Source of the DNA: Venturia oleaginea
Taxonomy: Eukaryota; Ascomycota; Dothideomycetes; Venturiales; Venturiaceae
Direction of reading: 5' to 3'
Assembly: GCA_013176395.1 (NCBI GenBank)
Contig: JABMLP010000017.1
Location: 930,001 to 994,000, forward strand
DNA length: 64,000 nucleotides
In this document: piece by piece, positions 33,378-45,222 of the stretch
Numbering within the stretch: the first letter of the stretch is position 1
Layout of the letters: each line of letters starts with the position of its first letter
The notes under the pieces: model-generated
The model's database searches: none
Told to the model about the DNA's origin: nothing
What the model saw: only the letters and a program-made list of their open reading frames with translations
Made by a program: the position numbers and the translations under genes

Positions 33378-36300
33378 AGCTTACAGTACTCCAATACAAC
33401 TGCGGAAATTCCAATCATCGAGGCTCCCGGCACTGGTTCGATGCCGCCTCGCAGGCGGAGCACCAGGTCCTCGCAATACAGGAGCCGTACTTCAATAAAC
33501 GTACCCGATCTACCTACTGTCCTCCAGGATTCACCCTACTATACGAACCATACGAAGCTACCCGTGCCTGCTTTATGGTAAGCAAGCTTATCGATCCCAC
33601 CCACTGGGCTATACCTAACACGGCCCAGACGTCGCCTCTCTGAGGCTTACTACCGAATCCACGGTGGTCACAATAGTCAATATATACAACCCACGAGGCG
33701 ACGGGTCCCGAATTAGGGTCTGGCCTACCCTAGTACGCGCTCTTCAGGATCCTGAAGGGGAAGTCCTACTCCTCGGGGACTTCAACGTCCACCATCCCGC
33801 GTGGGGAGGGACGCGGGCTGCCTGCGAACCGAATGCAGAACACCTTCGCCGCGAAACCCAGGACCAAAACCTACACCTTATTACCCCTCCGGGTATCGCG
33901 ACGTGGAAGAGAGGTATACAGGAAACTGTTATCGACCTTACCTTCGCGTCAGAAGGTCTTAGCACCCGGGTCAAACGATGCGGACCTGTCCCGCAGTGGG
34001 CCACTACGAGCGACCACGTTCCTATGCGTACACAGTTCGACCTTACCCTACACCCGCCAGCGCCACGTAAGCGATTCTCCCTCGATAAGCTCAACACATC
34101 AGGGTTCCTCGCTACAGTGCGAGCCTCGAAATGGATGGATACCCCTGAGCCCCTCGAAGCACTACAGGAGCTCCTACGGACCGCGCTCGAAACGTACTGC
34201 CCATATTCAAAGCCTAGTACGCAAGCCCGTAAGGACTGGACTCCGAGGGCTGCCGAGCTACTCGCTGGCGCCCGACAGGCGAGGAGACGGTTCGCGGCAA
34301 ATGCACAACCGCACGACTACGAGGCATACCGGTCTCTCACTAGCCAACTCTCGGGGGAGCTTCGAAAGGGGCGACGGAGCTCTTGGCGACGGTTCCTAGC
34401 GGACTGCACAACCGACCCCCAGGGCGCATACTAAAACAATCTATGGCGTGTATCCTCATGGAGTAAAAGAGCCGGTAGCCTCCAGCAGTTGGATCCTCAC
34501 CTACCCGCACTTCGCCGGAAGGCGGGAGACCCTCTTACCGAGGACAACGCCTCGAAGGCGGAAATCCTCTCCGAGCGGTTCTTCCCTACTACGGGCGAGG
34601 GAGATCTCTCCGATATCGATAACAACGTCGATACACAGCCGGTACACCAGCTCCCCATTACCCAAACGGTTACCCAGGAAGAGCTCGAAGAGACTATCCA
34701 GAAACTACCGAACGGCAAATCCCCGGGCCCGGACGGGATCCCGAACGAGGTCCTCAAGATCGCGGCACCAGTTATCTCGAAGGATCTAGCACAGGCAATA
34801 AGCCGCTGCTTCGCTATAGGAGCACTTCCTACCCGGCTGAAGGAGTCTACCACAATCACGTTACGTAAGCCCGGAAAGGAGGACTACTCCCTACCGGAAA
34901 GCTACCGCCCTATCGCCCTCGAAAACACACTCGCAAAGGTTATCGAGAAGATCCTCGCCGAGCGCATTACCCTTGCCGCCGAGGAGCACCTCCTCCTTCC
35001 GTGGAACCAGATGGGTGCAAGGAAGCAACGCTCAACACTCTCAGCGGTTAACCTACTTACATCGAGCGTGCAGACAGCGTGGGCAGCGCGGCCCGGCTGC
35101 GTTGTATCTATGCTTGGGCTAGACCTCGGGGGTGCGTTCGATAACGTCGCTCACCGCCGCCTCCTATGGATCCTCGAGCGTAAAGGCTTCGCGCCATGGC
35201 TAGTACAAACCGTATACAGCTTCCTTACTACAAGGCGTACGCGGATTGCATTCGGCGGCTACGAGAGTGATTGGATCCAGACACAGACAGGGATCCCTCA
35301 GGGCTCCCCCCTATCGCCGATCCTTTTCCTTTTCTTCATCTCTGAGCTCTTAGAGGACCTCCACCACGTCGACGACAACACCTTTGGATTTGGATTCGTC
35401 GACGATACCAATCTCGTTACATGGGGTACCTCCGCACAGGATAACTGTCGACGCCTTACCGCTGCACACGACCGATGCATCGCGTGGGCTAAACGCCACG
35501 GAGCCAAATTCGCACCTGATAAGTACCAGCTTATCCACTTCACACGAAATCGGCGACATAGCTGCGAAGACCTCGCGAGTACAGTTCGGATCAATGGTCA
35601 CCCCGCGAAGGTGGAGAACGGTGCCCTTCGAGTCCTTGGGGTCTGAGTCGACTCTAAGCTCCAGTGGAAGGAGCATGTGAGGCGAACTACGAGTAAGGGC
35701 GAAGCAGCGTTTACGACTCTCTCTCGTATTATGGCCTCTACCTGGGGCCCATCGGTACGGCGCTCAAGGCTCCTCTACTCGGCTACGGTGCGGCCGGTGC
35801 TGCTCTATGGTGCTCCGATATGGGGTGTACGTCTCGACGGCAAACCGGTACCAAGGAGCACGCTCCAACCGCTGGAGAAGATCCAAAACTCTTGCCTCCG
35901 TCGAATTACGGGTGGATATAAGAGGTCGCCGCGCGCTGCGATGGAACGCGAGACAGGGATCCTACCGATCGATATACAAATCGAGCAGGCAGCACTTCAA
36001 TACGCCGTACGAACCACAAACCACAGGGTTAGTATAGAATCTAATACGCTGCTGGATCAGATTTGGGAGGCTACACGGGCGCAGCGTAGGCAGGTTGATA
36101 CCGCTACGCGGCCGCCCGTTACAGTGGAACTACTTCGTAAAAGAGCCTTGGAGTGCGAAAACGAGATACAGGAGTACCTGCGACACAAGGCGGCGCAAGC
36201 CGCAACGCGTGGAGGCCGAAGGGGAGAGATACGGCGGGCGACAAGGGGACAACCACAAGTAAGGGCAGGGACATATCTCCAGCGCTGGGCAGACCTTGAG

Positions 36301-36750
36301 TGGAGTAGGCGCTGGCACTATACAGCGCGAGGCAAGACAGCAACTACCTGGAGTACTACATGGCGAACGCCGGTGTCTTTACTCTACGAAGGCCTAACTA
36401 AAGCGGAAGCTACAGCACTCTTTCTTATGCGTACAGAGGTCATTGGCCTCAACGCGTGGCTTGCCTCGGTTAGGGTCCCTGGGATACTCCCGCGGTGCGA
36501 GTGCGGAGCCCAGGCGCAGACGGTACGGCATATCCTCCTTCATTGCCCTAACTTCGATCGAACAGCACTTATTCGAGATACGGGAACGGAGATACTTCCT
36601 AGGATGCTCTCAAAGAAGGGTCGCGCACAGTACGCGGCGAGGTGGTTCGTTAAACAGGGTGTCCTCAAACAGCTACATGTAGCGCGCGATATCGAGGAAG
36701 AAGGTACCGGATCCCTCTTCCCTACGCCAGCCCTCGAGGAATGGATATAG
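33371..36750 (+). pseudogene. LINE ORF2 (endonuclease and reverse transcriptase), interrupted
   Basis: An APE-type endonuclease occupies 33371-34100: LQYNCGNSNHRG, AIQEPYF, then LLGDFNVHHPAWGG, and TSDHVPM as the terminal SDH block. There is a frameshift near 33610-33626 and an in-frame TAA at 34432-34434. The reverse transcriptase lies at about 34680-35560: GLDLGGAFDNVAHRRL, GIPQGSPLSPILF and the catalytic FVDDTN. A TGA at 35644-35646 splits LGV from VDSKLQWKEHV. The C-terminal CCHC motif (CECGAQAQTVRHILLHC) is intact. No RNase H domain (no TDGS-type motif) is seen. The element is dead as read, but most breaks are single transitions. Confidence 0.82.
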
Positions 36751-37045
36751 GCGACCGGGTCCAAAACGGTCGACTACCGGAGCTGGGGATTTAGGTACGG
36801 AAGAAAAGGAGAGAGCTAGGGACGGAATGGAATGAGATCAGCCGGTAAAGGAAGCAGCGGTTGAGAAGGGGACTATACTATATAGTTAACGGCGGAACGC
36901 AGGCGATTCTCTATAGATACGCCGGCCGCCTGCGGGGCAGGGCAAAGGGTTTTTCCCTTAGGGGGTTTTTCCTATGTATGGTAACATGTCTGCGTAGGCC
37001 AATCAGTGGCCCGTATCGGACGTTAAACAAGAATTTAATTAATTA

Positions 37046-37651
37046 ATCAATAAAGTCTGTCATTGTCGTGGATCACGCGTGGTAAAATATGCACGAAGAG
37101 TGAGATATAATCGTACAAAATCACCATGATACAAGAAGGGTAGCTCATGTTCTTATTCTGATCTAAGAGGTCTACTGAGCGCCTGTAGACGTGTTTCAAG
37201 CTAATCAAATTCGAGTTCGAGTTGCATGCTCGGTGCAGCTCGGTAGCAAGCAGCAAAGGTGTCATTGGCTATCGTTAGTTAATCCGATTTGGCAAGGCGC
37301 CGTGTGTGTACGTGCAGAATACGGCAAAGGACTCACCTGCCTGATCAGATGATATTCTATTTGTTGTCTTATTGCCTAGCCTCGATCTCCAGACGACCCC
37401 CATCGAAGATTTTTGAACCTCACGTGCTTAATTATGTAAGGCGTGAGGTATTTTCGCCCATTCTTGACTTTGCAAAAGTCACGTGGTCTTTTTAGAGTAT
37501 CGAGACTAAGTTAATCGTTGCCTAGAGAGAGAAGATGGAGGGTCAGGTGACTAAGTTACGACTTGACTCTTTCCATCCAACCCTCCACTTACCTCTACGA
37601 AGCTCGCACACCTCGAAAGCCCAAGATGCCGCCAATCACATAGCCACAATT
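37046..37651. other. Spacer with two hairpin-forming sequences
   Basis: No gene. ACCTCACG and CGTGAGGT form an 8-bp inverted repeat around a 17-nt loop at 37418-37450. GACTTTGCAAAAGTCACGTGG follows at about 37468 and resembles the palindrome at 25424. They lie just upstream of the pseudogene at 37652. Confidence 0.5.
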
Positions 37652-39351
37652 ATGGGCGCGCGAAATCATCGCCTACACCGACGCGGAACTCGACCGACAT
37701 ATCAAGATGTACGGAAGGAGGATCGACGTTCGAGATCCTGACGTTCTGATGAAGAATAAGAGGTTTATACAGAGACTTAAGTAAGCGTTTAGCAACTCGC
37801 CATTTCGTGATCGTATTTTGACCCCCGAGCAGAGACCGAGTGAAAAAGACGAGCGAAACTGTCGAATTAGGTCCGGTTGACCCTCAACAGCTGACTGCCC
37901 GACTTCTTGAAGGACCTACCTATAAAGAACGAGCTGCCCGATCTCCCTCCCTTGCCTCAACTGCACCGCCCTTGACCGAAGAGGAAGATTACCTCGAGCA
38001 CAAACAGTACGAGACCGAATGCTATCATAGGCTCGTAGATAGTGGCGGTCGGCCGTCACACCCGCTAGACGTTATAGAAGATATTGTCAAGAATCCTGGC
38101 AAGGATCGCGAGATTCTATTATTTTGGCAAACGCAGACTGTCCTGATATTCAGCTGGACAGTGTTTGGACCGCAATTAGGACGATGGCTGTCTTTTCGCC
38201 GTGTCCAGCGCCATGCGAGGGAGCAGCACTTCGGACATGAAGGAATACTCATGATGGCAAAGGCTTATGATGATTGGGAAGAGTTTGCTGGGCGCTATAC
38301 CCCATTCCAAGGAGGAATGGGCTTTCTAGAGTACGCCCAGGCCGCGAAGGAGCGCCTTCAGTGGAATGGATTGACACGGACATTTCAGCTCGATCAAGAC
38401 CTCTCTCAACAAGACAAGTTGGCAACATGGATAGAATACTTGAACTACGAGTATATGTGGTACGAAGATTTCATAGCCGACGTCAGAAGAGGCCAGCGAC
38501 ATGATAACAAAGCCTGGAAGAAGCTTGTGGACTCGGGGATGCTAAGATTTGGGGAGACGAAAGAGTTTCTATGCTCTGTTGACTGTGGTTGGCAGCAGGC
38601 GGCTGAAAGAGAAAGAGCTGAGGAGCATATGGAGGAGGTAAGGCGCGTTATGGCATCAGTCGAAAAGTTATCGCCACGCCGCAAAAATCCAGAGTCTCTC
38701 TGCGAAATCTCCAACAACAGCTCTTGGCCGCACGATTGAAACTGAATAGAGCTGAAAAAATATTATTGGGAGATCAAAGGGCGAAATGATTGCATCGGCG
38801 AGTACGTTCTCTCGACAAAGGGTTATCGGTTCGCCAAGAAGAACGCAGAGCGGCATCTTATTTTACTTCATTGGATATTGCAGCAGATTCCTTTAATCGA
38901 GCTCGAATCAAATCCTATCGACACAGCTAGTCATATAAACGAGATAGTTGGCAGGACAACACCCCCATGGCATCGAGGCGAGGATATTGGAACTCAGACC
39001 CAGCGTCGTGATCCGGGGACACAGTCAAATCCAGACCAGACAATGCACCTGATTAGCAAGAGCAAAAAACGTCGGAGACACGGTATTGACGACGACGCAG
39101 AACCGTCTAAGCGGTCCAGAAACAGCGATCGACCGCCTCTTACATCTTGCGAACCGACAGGTAGAACGCGATCTGATATTATTCAAGAAAGCATTCAGCC
39201 GCGTTCCAGCAAAGATCAGGGTGGACATGTGGCACTTCCGGTAAATCCCTGGCGCAGTACTAGAATTTCTATGCAGAAAGTAGCGAATCTCGCCGCGACA
39301 ACGACTCGATCAATTTCGCCTACTCTCAGGAGGCATCGGCGTTGTAAATAA
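37652..39351 (+). pseudogene. Multicopy-type fungal hypothetical protein, frameshifted
   Basis: The first exon starts with Met-Gly-Ala-Arg at 37652 but its frame is lost near 37675. The correct reading YTDAELDRHIKMYGRRID continues one frame over to the donor at 37781. The second exon starts at 37833 and runs open through KQYETECYHRLVDSGGRP, DREILLFWQTQ and TWIEYLNYEYMWYED. Near the A5 run at about 38686 the frame shifts again (SRVSLRNLQQQLLAARL), and it shifts back at about 38788 to give GYRFAKKNAERHLILLHWILQQIP and a long basic, Ser-rich tail ending in TAA at 39349-39351. I recall similar proteins in many ascomycetes as repeated hypothetical genes, without known function. At least three frame breaks make this a decaying copy, unless they are sequencing errors. 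Confidence 0.65.
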
Positions 39352-41022
39352 GTACCTATGCTTTTGTTATACGAAGGGTGCCATGAAGAGAAGCAAGCTT
39401 AGGAGGGGAACAAGGCGGGTAGAAGGCAGGCGGTCAAAGCAGACAGTGCGAAGAGTGCAAAAATGAACGGCGGATGCCAGACTTTGACTCACTAGCCTAA
39501 AATCACGTTACTTGAAAGACATATTTCTGTTTCAAATATAAGTTACGCCCTGACCTAAGAAGACAGCTTCAATCGTGTCATCGTACTCCTTCTCCTGAGC
39601 CAGCCACTCGTTTCTTAGATTCCTCTTTGTCGTCTTTTTGACTCTTTCAGTATTGACTGTTTGAGAATTTCGACATCCAAAGTTACGGTTCCAGATATGT
39701 CGTTTGGCCATCTTGCTCTTATAGTTCAAGGAAATACGATCATTTATGATTGACATTAAAGAGGCCGCGACCTGCTGAGACTTACCAGCATTGCAGCGTT
39801 GACATTTGGACTTGGAATACTGATTCCGCCCGCGTACTGATGATCTACACTAACATCTTTTAGTAATTCACTCCGCTCCAACTCTCCCCGGCTCCCACGA
39901 TCTGAACCATATTGGAAGCCAACTTTTGGCCAGGTGGTTGAGTCTCAACCCATAATTCAAGCCCGATTACGAGGAATGCCGCTATTGCAGCATAACTGAT
40001 ATAATCTCATAAGTTTACTGCAGCCTATTACCACGGATATTCAGGCAAAATGGGCTGAACTGATCTCTATGTTTGTTGCTACTACCACCGAAGAATTTCC
40101 TGTCGAACAACAGCTCCTTAACCTCCCTCTCGGCCAAGCTCTTATCGGCCTTACGAGGAGCAAGACACTGCAACAGAAAGAAAGTCATGGCCACACCAAT
40201 CTCCGTGCTATGACTTCTCATCGGATGGAAATTGAAAGACAGGTAAGGATGGAAAAGCAGCAAAGAGACCAGATCAAAGATGACGAGGCAATGGCTCAGA
40301 AGTTGCAAGAAGAGAATAGTTGGAATGCTAGAGTTGAGGCTGGAGATGAAGTTGACGAGGATGACTTGTGAGGGGTCTTCCTTCAGGTGTTTCGCAAATG
40401 AAAGAAGACAGCTTGTATTTCAAAATTTTTAAGAAGAAGAAAGTGTAGGTACAGGGAGAAGGACTTGTAAATGTAGCCCTTCAAAGCACGTGCAAGCAGC
40501 ACGTGAAAGCAGCACATGAAAGATAGCTCAGCAACAATCCAACTAGGATAAAGAACGAAATAGGATTTATCCTGTGACATGAATATGGTGGCTGCATTGA
40601 CACTGATGACTATGTACCGAAACTTCTCGAGGAATCTTTCGCTATTGAACATATTCGGCCAACGGAATCTACAGTTATTGAAGAAGGATGGGGAATTGAT
40701 CTGGGAAGTTGGATGCGGATCGAGGATATAATAGTAACCTGTAGATTACCGCGGTATGAGCGTGGCGTTGGCATAATACCCCCTTTTGAAGATGTCGGCG
40801 GCAACGCGATTGCACTCGTCCTTTGTGGTAGATATATGCCGTTTGAAAAATTGGAATATTTGAAATGGAGATAATCTGTCATAACTGCCTGGCTTTACGG
40901 CGTATCTGGAGTATCCTCACTCATCCTCACGCGATGTGCGTCGATTATTTAGTGCGCCTTGTTTGGATGAGGAGGATCGTACTCGACGAAGATTGAGTAT
41001 GCGCATGCATGCAAGTGAGAAG
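39352..41022 (+). other. Accessory DNA with two orphan coding fragments
   Basis: At 40015-40371 an open frame reads FVATTTEEFPVEQQLLNLPLGQALIG and ends DEDDL; its helical, charged tail contains DDEAMAQKLQEE. At about 40575-40873 another frame (DTDDYVPKLLEESFAIEHI to FEKLEYLKWR, stop TAA) reads like real protein, with balanced composition, but has no ATG because TGA lies just upstream. Both could be exons of lost genes. I do not recognise either family. Confidence 0.4.
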
Positions 41023-41108
41023 GCGTATCGAGGAAGTGGGAGTGCTGAGTGAATCGAGAAAGTGCGAGCGCTGAGCTTATCGAGGAAGTGCAAGTGCTGC
41101 TGAGCGTA
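41023..41108 (+). repeat. Three imperfect 26-29 bp tandem repeats
   Basis: Units CGTATCGAGGAAGTGGGAGT, GAATCGAGAAAGTGCGAGCG and CTTATCGAGGAAGTGCAAGT each end in GCTGAG. The third carries an extra CTG. Confidence 0.75.
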
Positions 41109-41549
41109 TGCAAGAGACGAGCGTATCTACTCACGGATAGATACTCAATGGAGTCGCTCGTTTCTTATTCTGAAAAACAACAAGAGTAAGGACCCTAATC
41201 CACACTTGGAATACATTGCACTCAGCTTGCTCATACGGTTTTGTAGGGCTCTAGCTATCTTAACATCAGAAAGGCTGATATGGCTGATGGCAATGCATTA
41301 TTGAGCTATTTCTGACAGCGCAGCCTGCAAACACCTTAAGGTACATGACTTTTGCATCTCCCTCTGCGTTCTACATAATCCTGACAGCACCGCGACTTCG
41401 ATTGCACGTGATCATCTGACCAATATCATTATTAAAAATATCCCAGAACGGCGCAGCACCAAAGCCAAGGTCCAAAGAACCTCTTCCAACTGATCTCCGT
41501 TCCTGCTTGTGTGATTACGTCAGCCTGATGAGTATCGCAGAGGTACAGC
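41109..41549. other. Intergenic
   Basis: No gene or distinct motif seen. Confidence 0.35.
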
Positions 41550-43300
41550 CTAACCCGGCTCGAATGGGTGGTGCAGCTCGTTACGTCTTTTTTTTTTCTT
41601 CGCGCCGGACTTTGTCTGAATTGTTGTGGGTGGGGTGACCTGCTGAATATTTGGCTGACTGTCCAGTACGACTTGATTATTGGCCAAGCTGTAATCGTCG
41701 AGCCGTTGAGACAGTCCAGAACGTGAAGAGGCCAGTTCCTGATCCAGCTCAGAGACCTCATAGTTCAAGTCAGCTGGTAACATGTCGATAGCAGAGCAAA
41801 GTCTCTTGAAATGATCAGGAACCCAGAAATCGAGGACGTTCATGACAAAATTCCAGGCTTTCCACCTTTGATCACCCTCCGCTGTTGGTGAAATATCAAA
41901 CTTAGCAATTGAATGTCGATGGAATGTGAAATCTTCTCCTTGAACAACAACGTAATGCGCCCAGATTCTGACGTACTCGTCACTATGAGAGATTGAAAAG
42001 CCGTTGATTTCTCGGTGAAGCTCATGCAGTCGACCGACAAGCCGAAACAGCTCTACCTTATCGCGTAATGCAACGGTTTGACTGTGAAGATTTTGGCGAT
42101 CGGCGACGTCAAGCGCGGATGCTCCACACTTCACTTCACTGGTGAAAAATGGAAGGTACATATTGTAGGTCGCCGCGATGTAGGAACAGTCTTCGAGTTC
42201 GTTGCCGATAAATGGTTGCAGCCTTTGAAGCTGTTCCCGAGTGAATGCTTCTCTTTTGAATCCAAGGCCAAAGTCTGGTTGCGGACGAGGTCCGTAAAAA
42301 GGAATAGCGTTGACCCAGCCCGCATTGGTAGTCTCTCTGAGAACTTCCAAATGTTTTGCTCCGCGATCCGCCAATATTTCAGCTGAAGGAAAAATAAGTT
42401 CTGCAATACGGAGAATCACCTTCGTCTCATTCTCGCCCCTGAGGCTCTTGCAGGTCTTCTTAAATAACATGTCGTCTGAGAAAAGAGTATTATCAGGTGG
42501 CTTTCGAGGCGTTTGTAAAAGCTTTGCCAACAGCTCTTTGCTTTGAACGGTGATACCATCATCATGGTCGTCCATAAAGCTACCACGCTCCTGGAGTTGA
42601 CCCTCGAATCGCGGATGTCTGTATGGAGCACTCTTCTGTTCCCGCGCCTGTTGGTCGCTTGGTGTTCGTGTTTGAACTGTTTCAGTGTTTATGCTGGCGT
42701 CTGAACGCTTACGGCGTAGAGAAGATTTTGATCTCTTTCTTGCGAGCGCATGTTGTACAATATCTCGAAATCGGTCCATTGTTTTTTCTTGTTCCTCCGT
42801 CGGCCAGCTTCCGTTCTCTCTCCAGAAGTCAACCCGAGCGTCGCTGATTGTCTTCCAAACTGTTCGAAGTCGTTTTGAGGGCCGCTCAAGAGAAGTGTAG
42901 GAGGATGGGACTTCGTCTTCACGAGGTCGCTTCCTTGTCTCGACCTGCTCTTGAGGCTTCGTTTGAAGGGAGGCACGAGTCTGTAGACACTTTTTTGGGC
43001 GCTCGCTCGATGTTGGGTTCTGAGGGTCTTGAGTACGCTTAAATCCTGGATTTGGGAAATTCTTTGCCATGTTAGATTATCAACGAGGACACAATTTGGC
43101 GCGTACATACCTTTTCATTCAATGCGTACCGAGCTTGCTGCTCAATATCCGTCTGGTATTTGGTTCTCTCCTCAATTGCTTGTATTCGATCACTACGGCG
43201 CGCTGCAAAAGTCAGAATGATGGTGCAGTATGGCAAGAGTTGCGACGAGTGGCATACGCTTTGTCTTCGGAGCAGCTAGAGGTGTTGAACATCTGGTCAT
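41550..43300 (-). CDS. DUF7924-family protein (possible PD-(D/E)XK nuclease fold)
   Basis: Exons on the minus strand: 43300-43258, 43202-43111 and 43037-41550. Phases join, giving 540 aa. The first two exons encode MTRCSTPLAAPKTKPRRSDRIQAIEERTK in outline, a start with the RRSxRxQ motif usual for this family, which is why I prefer it to the ATG at 43070. The middle is basic and disordered. The conserved domain covers about residues 260-490: RPQPDFGLGFKREAFT, then YMYLPFFTSEVKCGASALDVADRQN, then RIWAHYVVVQGEDFTFHRH and a final NVLDFWVPDHFKRLCSAID. The Glu-Val-Lys after a hydrophobic strand, with Asp upstream in PDF, resembles a PD-(D/E)XK nuclease core; this is inference. The C-terminus ends in a Lys/Arg run (AKKKKRRNE), probably a nuclear signal. 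Function unknown; such genes are frequent in accessory regions. Confidence 0.72.
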
Positions 43301-43605
43301 ACTGACTGGAATCGCAGGATCGAAGCGCTCATATATTGCCGCCGAGTTTAAAGTGGAGTGGAGTCAGAGTACGAATCTGCAGGAAGCTAAAGGGAAAGCC
43401 AAGCAAGAGCAATGCGCTAATCCGGATGCGTTGCCACCACCGCCGCGTCACTGACGCGACATCTTGAACTTGTGATTCTATCACTCACTCTAATCATAGT
43501 TCCACCTCCTTCCGCCCTCTACTTGCCATCCTACGCCTTACCCTCTCACTCTACGCACTCTTTAAATCATCCTTTTAGAGTTGCGACGCGTTCGTCTTGA
43601 CCATC
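43301..43605. promoter_or_regulatory. 305-bp divergent promoter with a central palindrome
   Basis: It separates the start codons of two divergent genes. CGCGTCA-C-TGACGCG (43442-43456) is a perfect inverted repeat with one-base spacer near the middle, a good candidate for a dimeric bZIP-type site (TGACGC half-sites). Confidence 0.5.
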
Positions 43606-44628
43606 ATGATTCCCAGCGATAGCTTGCCACGCTTGCGCCGTTCTGCAAGATTGCAGTCGGGTATTTCTCAGTCCAACAGAGATACTTTCCAGGTGAACAG
43701 ACAGCACGAAAGAGCTGGAGAGGCTGAAACGAGACAGGTCATTCAAGAACGCCTCTCGAGTTGAAAGGTAGCTAACATCAGTATCTAGTCTCTCCGTCAC
43801 AGCGAACAAGCCTCACCCCCAGAAGCATCTCTACTCAGTATTCCTGTGGAGCTACGACGACTCATTGTCAGCTATATCCTCCCTGATTGGCCTGTTATTC
43901 CCTATCGTCAGGAGAAAAACATCAAACATCCCCATATGGATATCGATCATCGTCTGAGCGAAAAGGATCCTATACCACCATATCCGGATGTCCTAATCTT
44001 CGTCCTCCAACCATTCTGGACAAACGAGGATGATGATTACACAGAATGGATGGCTAAGCAGATGCTTCGATACAACTACCGGCCCCTACGACAGGATCTG
44101 CAAAGATGTCTTCCTAATATCTTAAGGATCAATCGGCAAATCTATGAAGAGAGCGTACCTCTGATGTACAAGGGCAAAGAGTTTAAGTTGGCGCTGGACG
44201 ATAAGGCTATTCGCGTCTGTAGTGATTCATTTATTACGCTTGATAATAAATCTCTAGAGAGTCGACTAGAACGTTTGGAACGCATCTTCGTCAACGTGTA
44301 TTTCCCAAAGCAGGCGTGGTACGACGACGAAAACGAGGAGTTTCTTCTTCCCTACCCTACCGTGGTCGAGAAACAGCAGAGGGTAGAAGCTATGTTCTCT
44401 ACTTTTGCGACCGCCTTGATTGCTGCAGGAACCTCGTTGAAACGGCTACATATTGAATTCGATATATGGGATGATCGGTTTATAGACCCATACGAAGAGG
44501 ACGAGTTGCCGCAGTGGGAAGACGAAGATGTTGATACTCTACAGAGGTTACTTAGGTGCCTACATGGGCTGCGGGGCCTTGAGAAGTTTGGGGTCGAGTT
44601 CAAAGGTGTGTATTTGTTACCGCATTAG
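43606..44628 (+). CDS. F-box-like / fungal 'LPxELR' domain protein
   Basis: Two exons, 43606-43692 and 43789-44628 (phase 0), give 308 aa. Exon 1 encodes a basic start with LPRLRRSARLQSG, the same RRSxRxQ motif as the divergent neighbour. Residues about 40-60, LLSIPVELRRLIVSYIL, match the short helical F-box-like motif, and NILRINRQIYEESVPLMYKG is the block that usually follows it in fungal proteins of this class. The C-terminal half is acidic and leucine-rich. A third exon is possible: donor GTGTGT at 44606 and acceptor at 44654 would replace the last eight codons by frame 44655-44812 and give 353 aa. Such proteins are thought to be ubiquitin-ligase adaptors, but no substrate can be named. 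Confidence 0.7.
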
Positions 44629-44812
44629 AGAAGAACACCAACTAATATATATAGAATTTGATACGCTCATGTTACAATCATATAATGCTTACGGTCACAG
44701 CTACCGTAGTTCGGAGATACCGTCTGACTCACCTGATTACCCTGTACGCGACGAGCTAGCCACTTGCATCCGCAATGTTAGTGAAATGGTTTGTCTTTCT
44801 AGGGAGCTCTAG

Positions 44813-45222
44813 GCCACAAAGGCTATGGCTGGTGCTGCTGCCGAAGAAGATAACAATACAGCGCCATGGATATCGATACGCCATCTCGCCGTACCAACGG
44901 CCAACCCTACTCCTCATCCGCCAATTGCCGCCAGACATTGGTGAACAGCTTCGGTGGTGGTAGCCAGACTATCGGTCGCAGCCAGGATAACAACGAGCTC
45001 TAGTAGAGATGCCTCCTCCAAGCCAAGACCCAAGCACAGCGCGCCCCTAGTAAGTCTCTCTCCATTTTGCGCATGCTCAAACCCATTGCTGACATGTATT
45101 TCACCTAGGCACACTGTCTCCACAGCACACCTATCCCACCTTCCCACCTTCGATTCCCATCTCACAAATACCCACGGTCCTCTCGATTGCATACGGTCTT
45201 TACAGGTCACGGCGTTGGCAGG
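44813..45222. other. Intergenic
   Basis: No gene seen. GGTCACGGCGTTGGCA and GGTCACGGCGTCGGCA form a 17-bp near-perfect tandem repeat at about 45206-45238. Confidence 0.4.

Larger units (their letters stand above)
31900..37045 (+). mobile_element. Non-LTR retrotransposon (LINE, Tad1/I-like), defective
   Basis: It holds an ORF1 with zinc knuckles and an ORF2 with endonuclease and reverse transcriptase in the LINE order. The left limit is set by the ORF1 leader. The right limit is the A/T tail TTAATTAATTAATCAATAAA at about 37032. Both ORFs carry premature stops. I could not find target-site duplications. Confidence 0.8.

Noticed and set aside
43037..43070. ATG at 43070 as start of the DUF7924 gene
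   Set aside because: It lies inside an intron (GTATGT donor at 43110, AAG acceptor at 43038). The two upstream exons add the RRSDRIQ motif usual for the family and join in frame.
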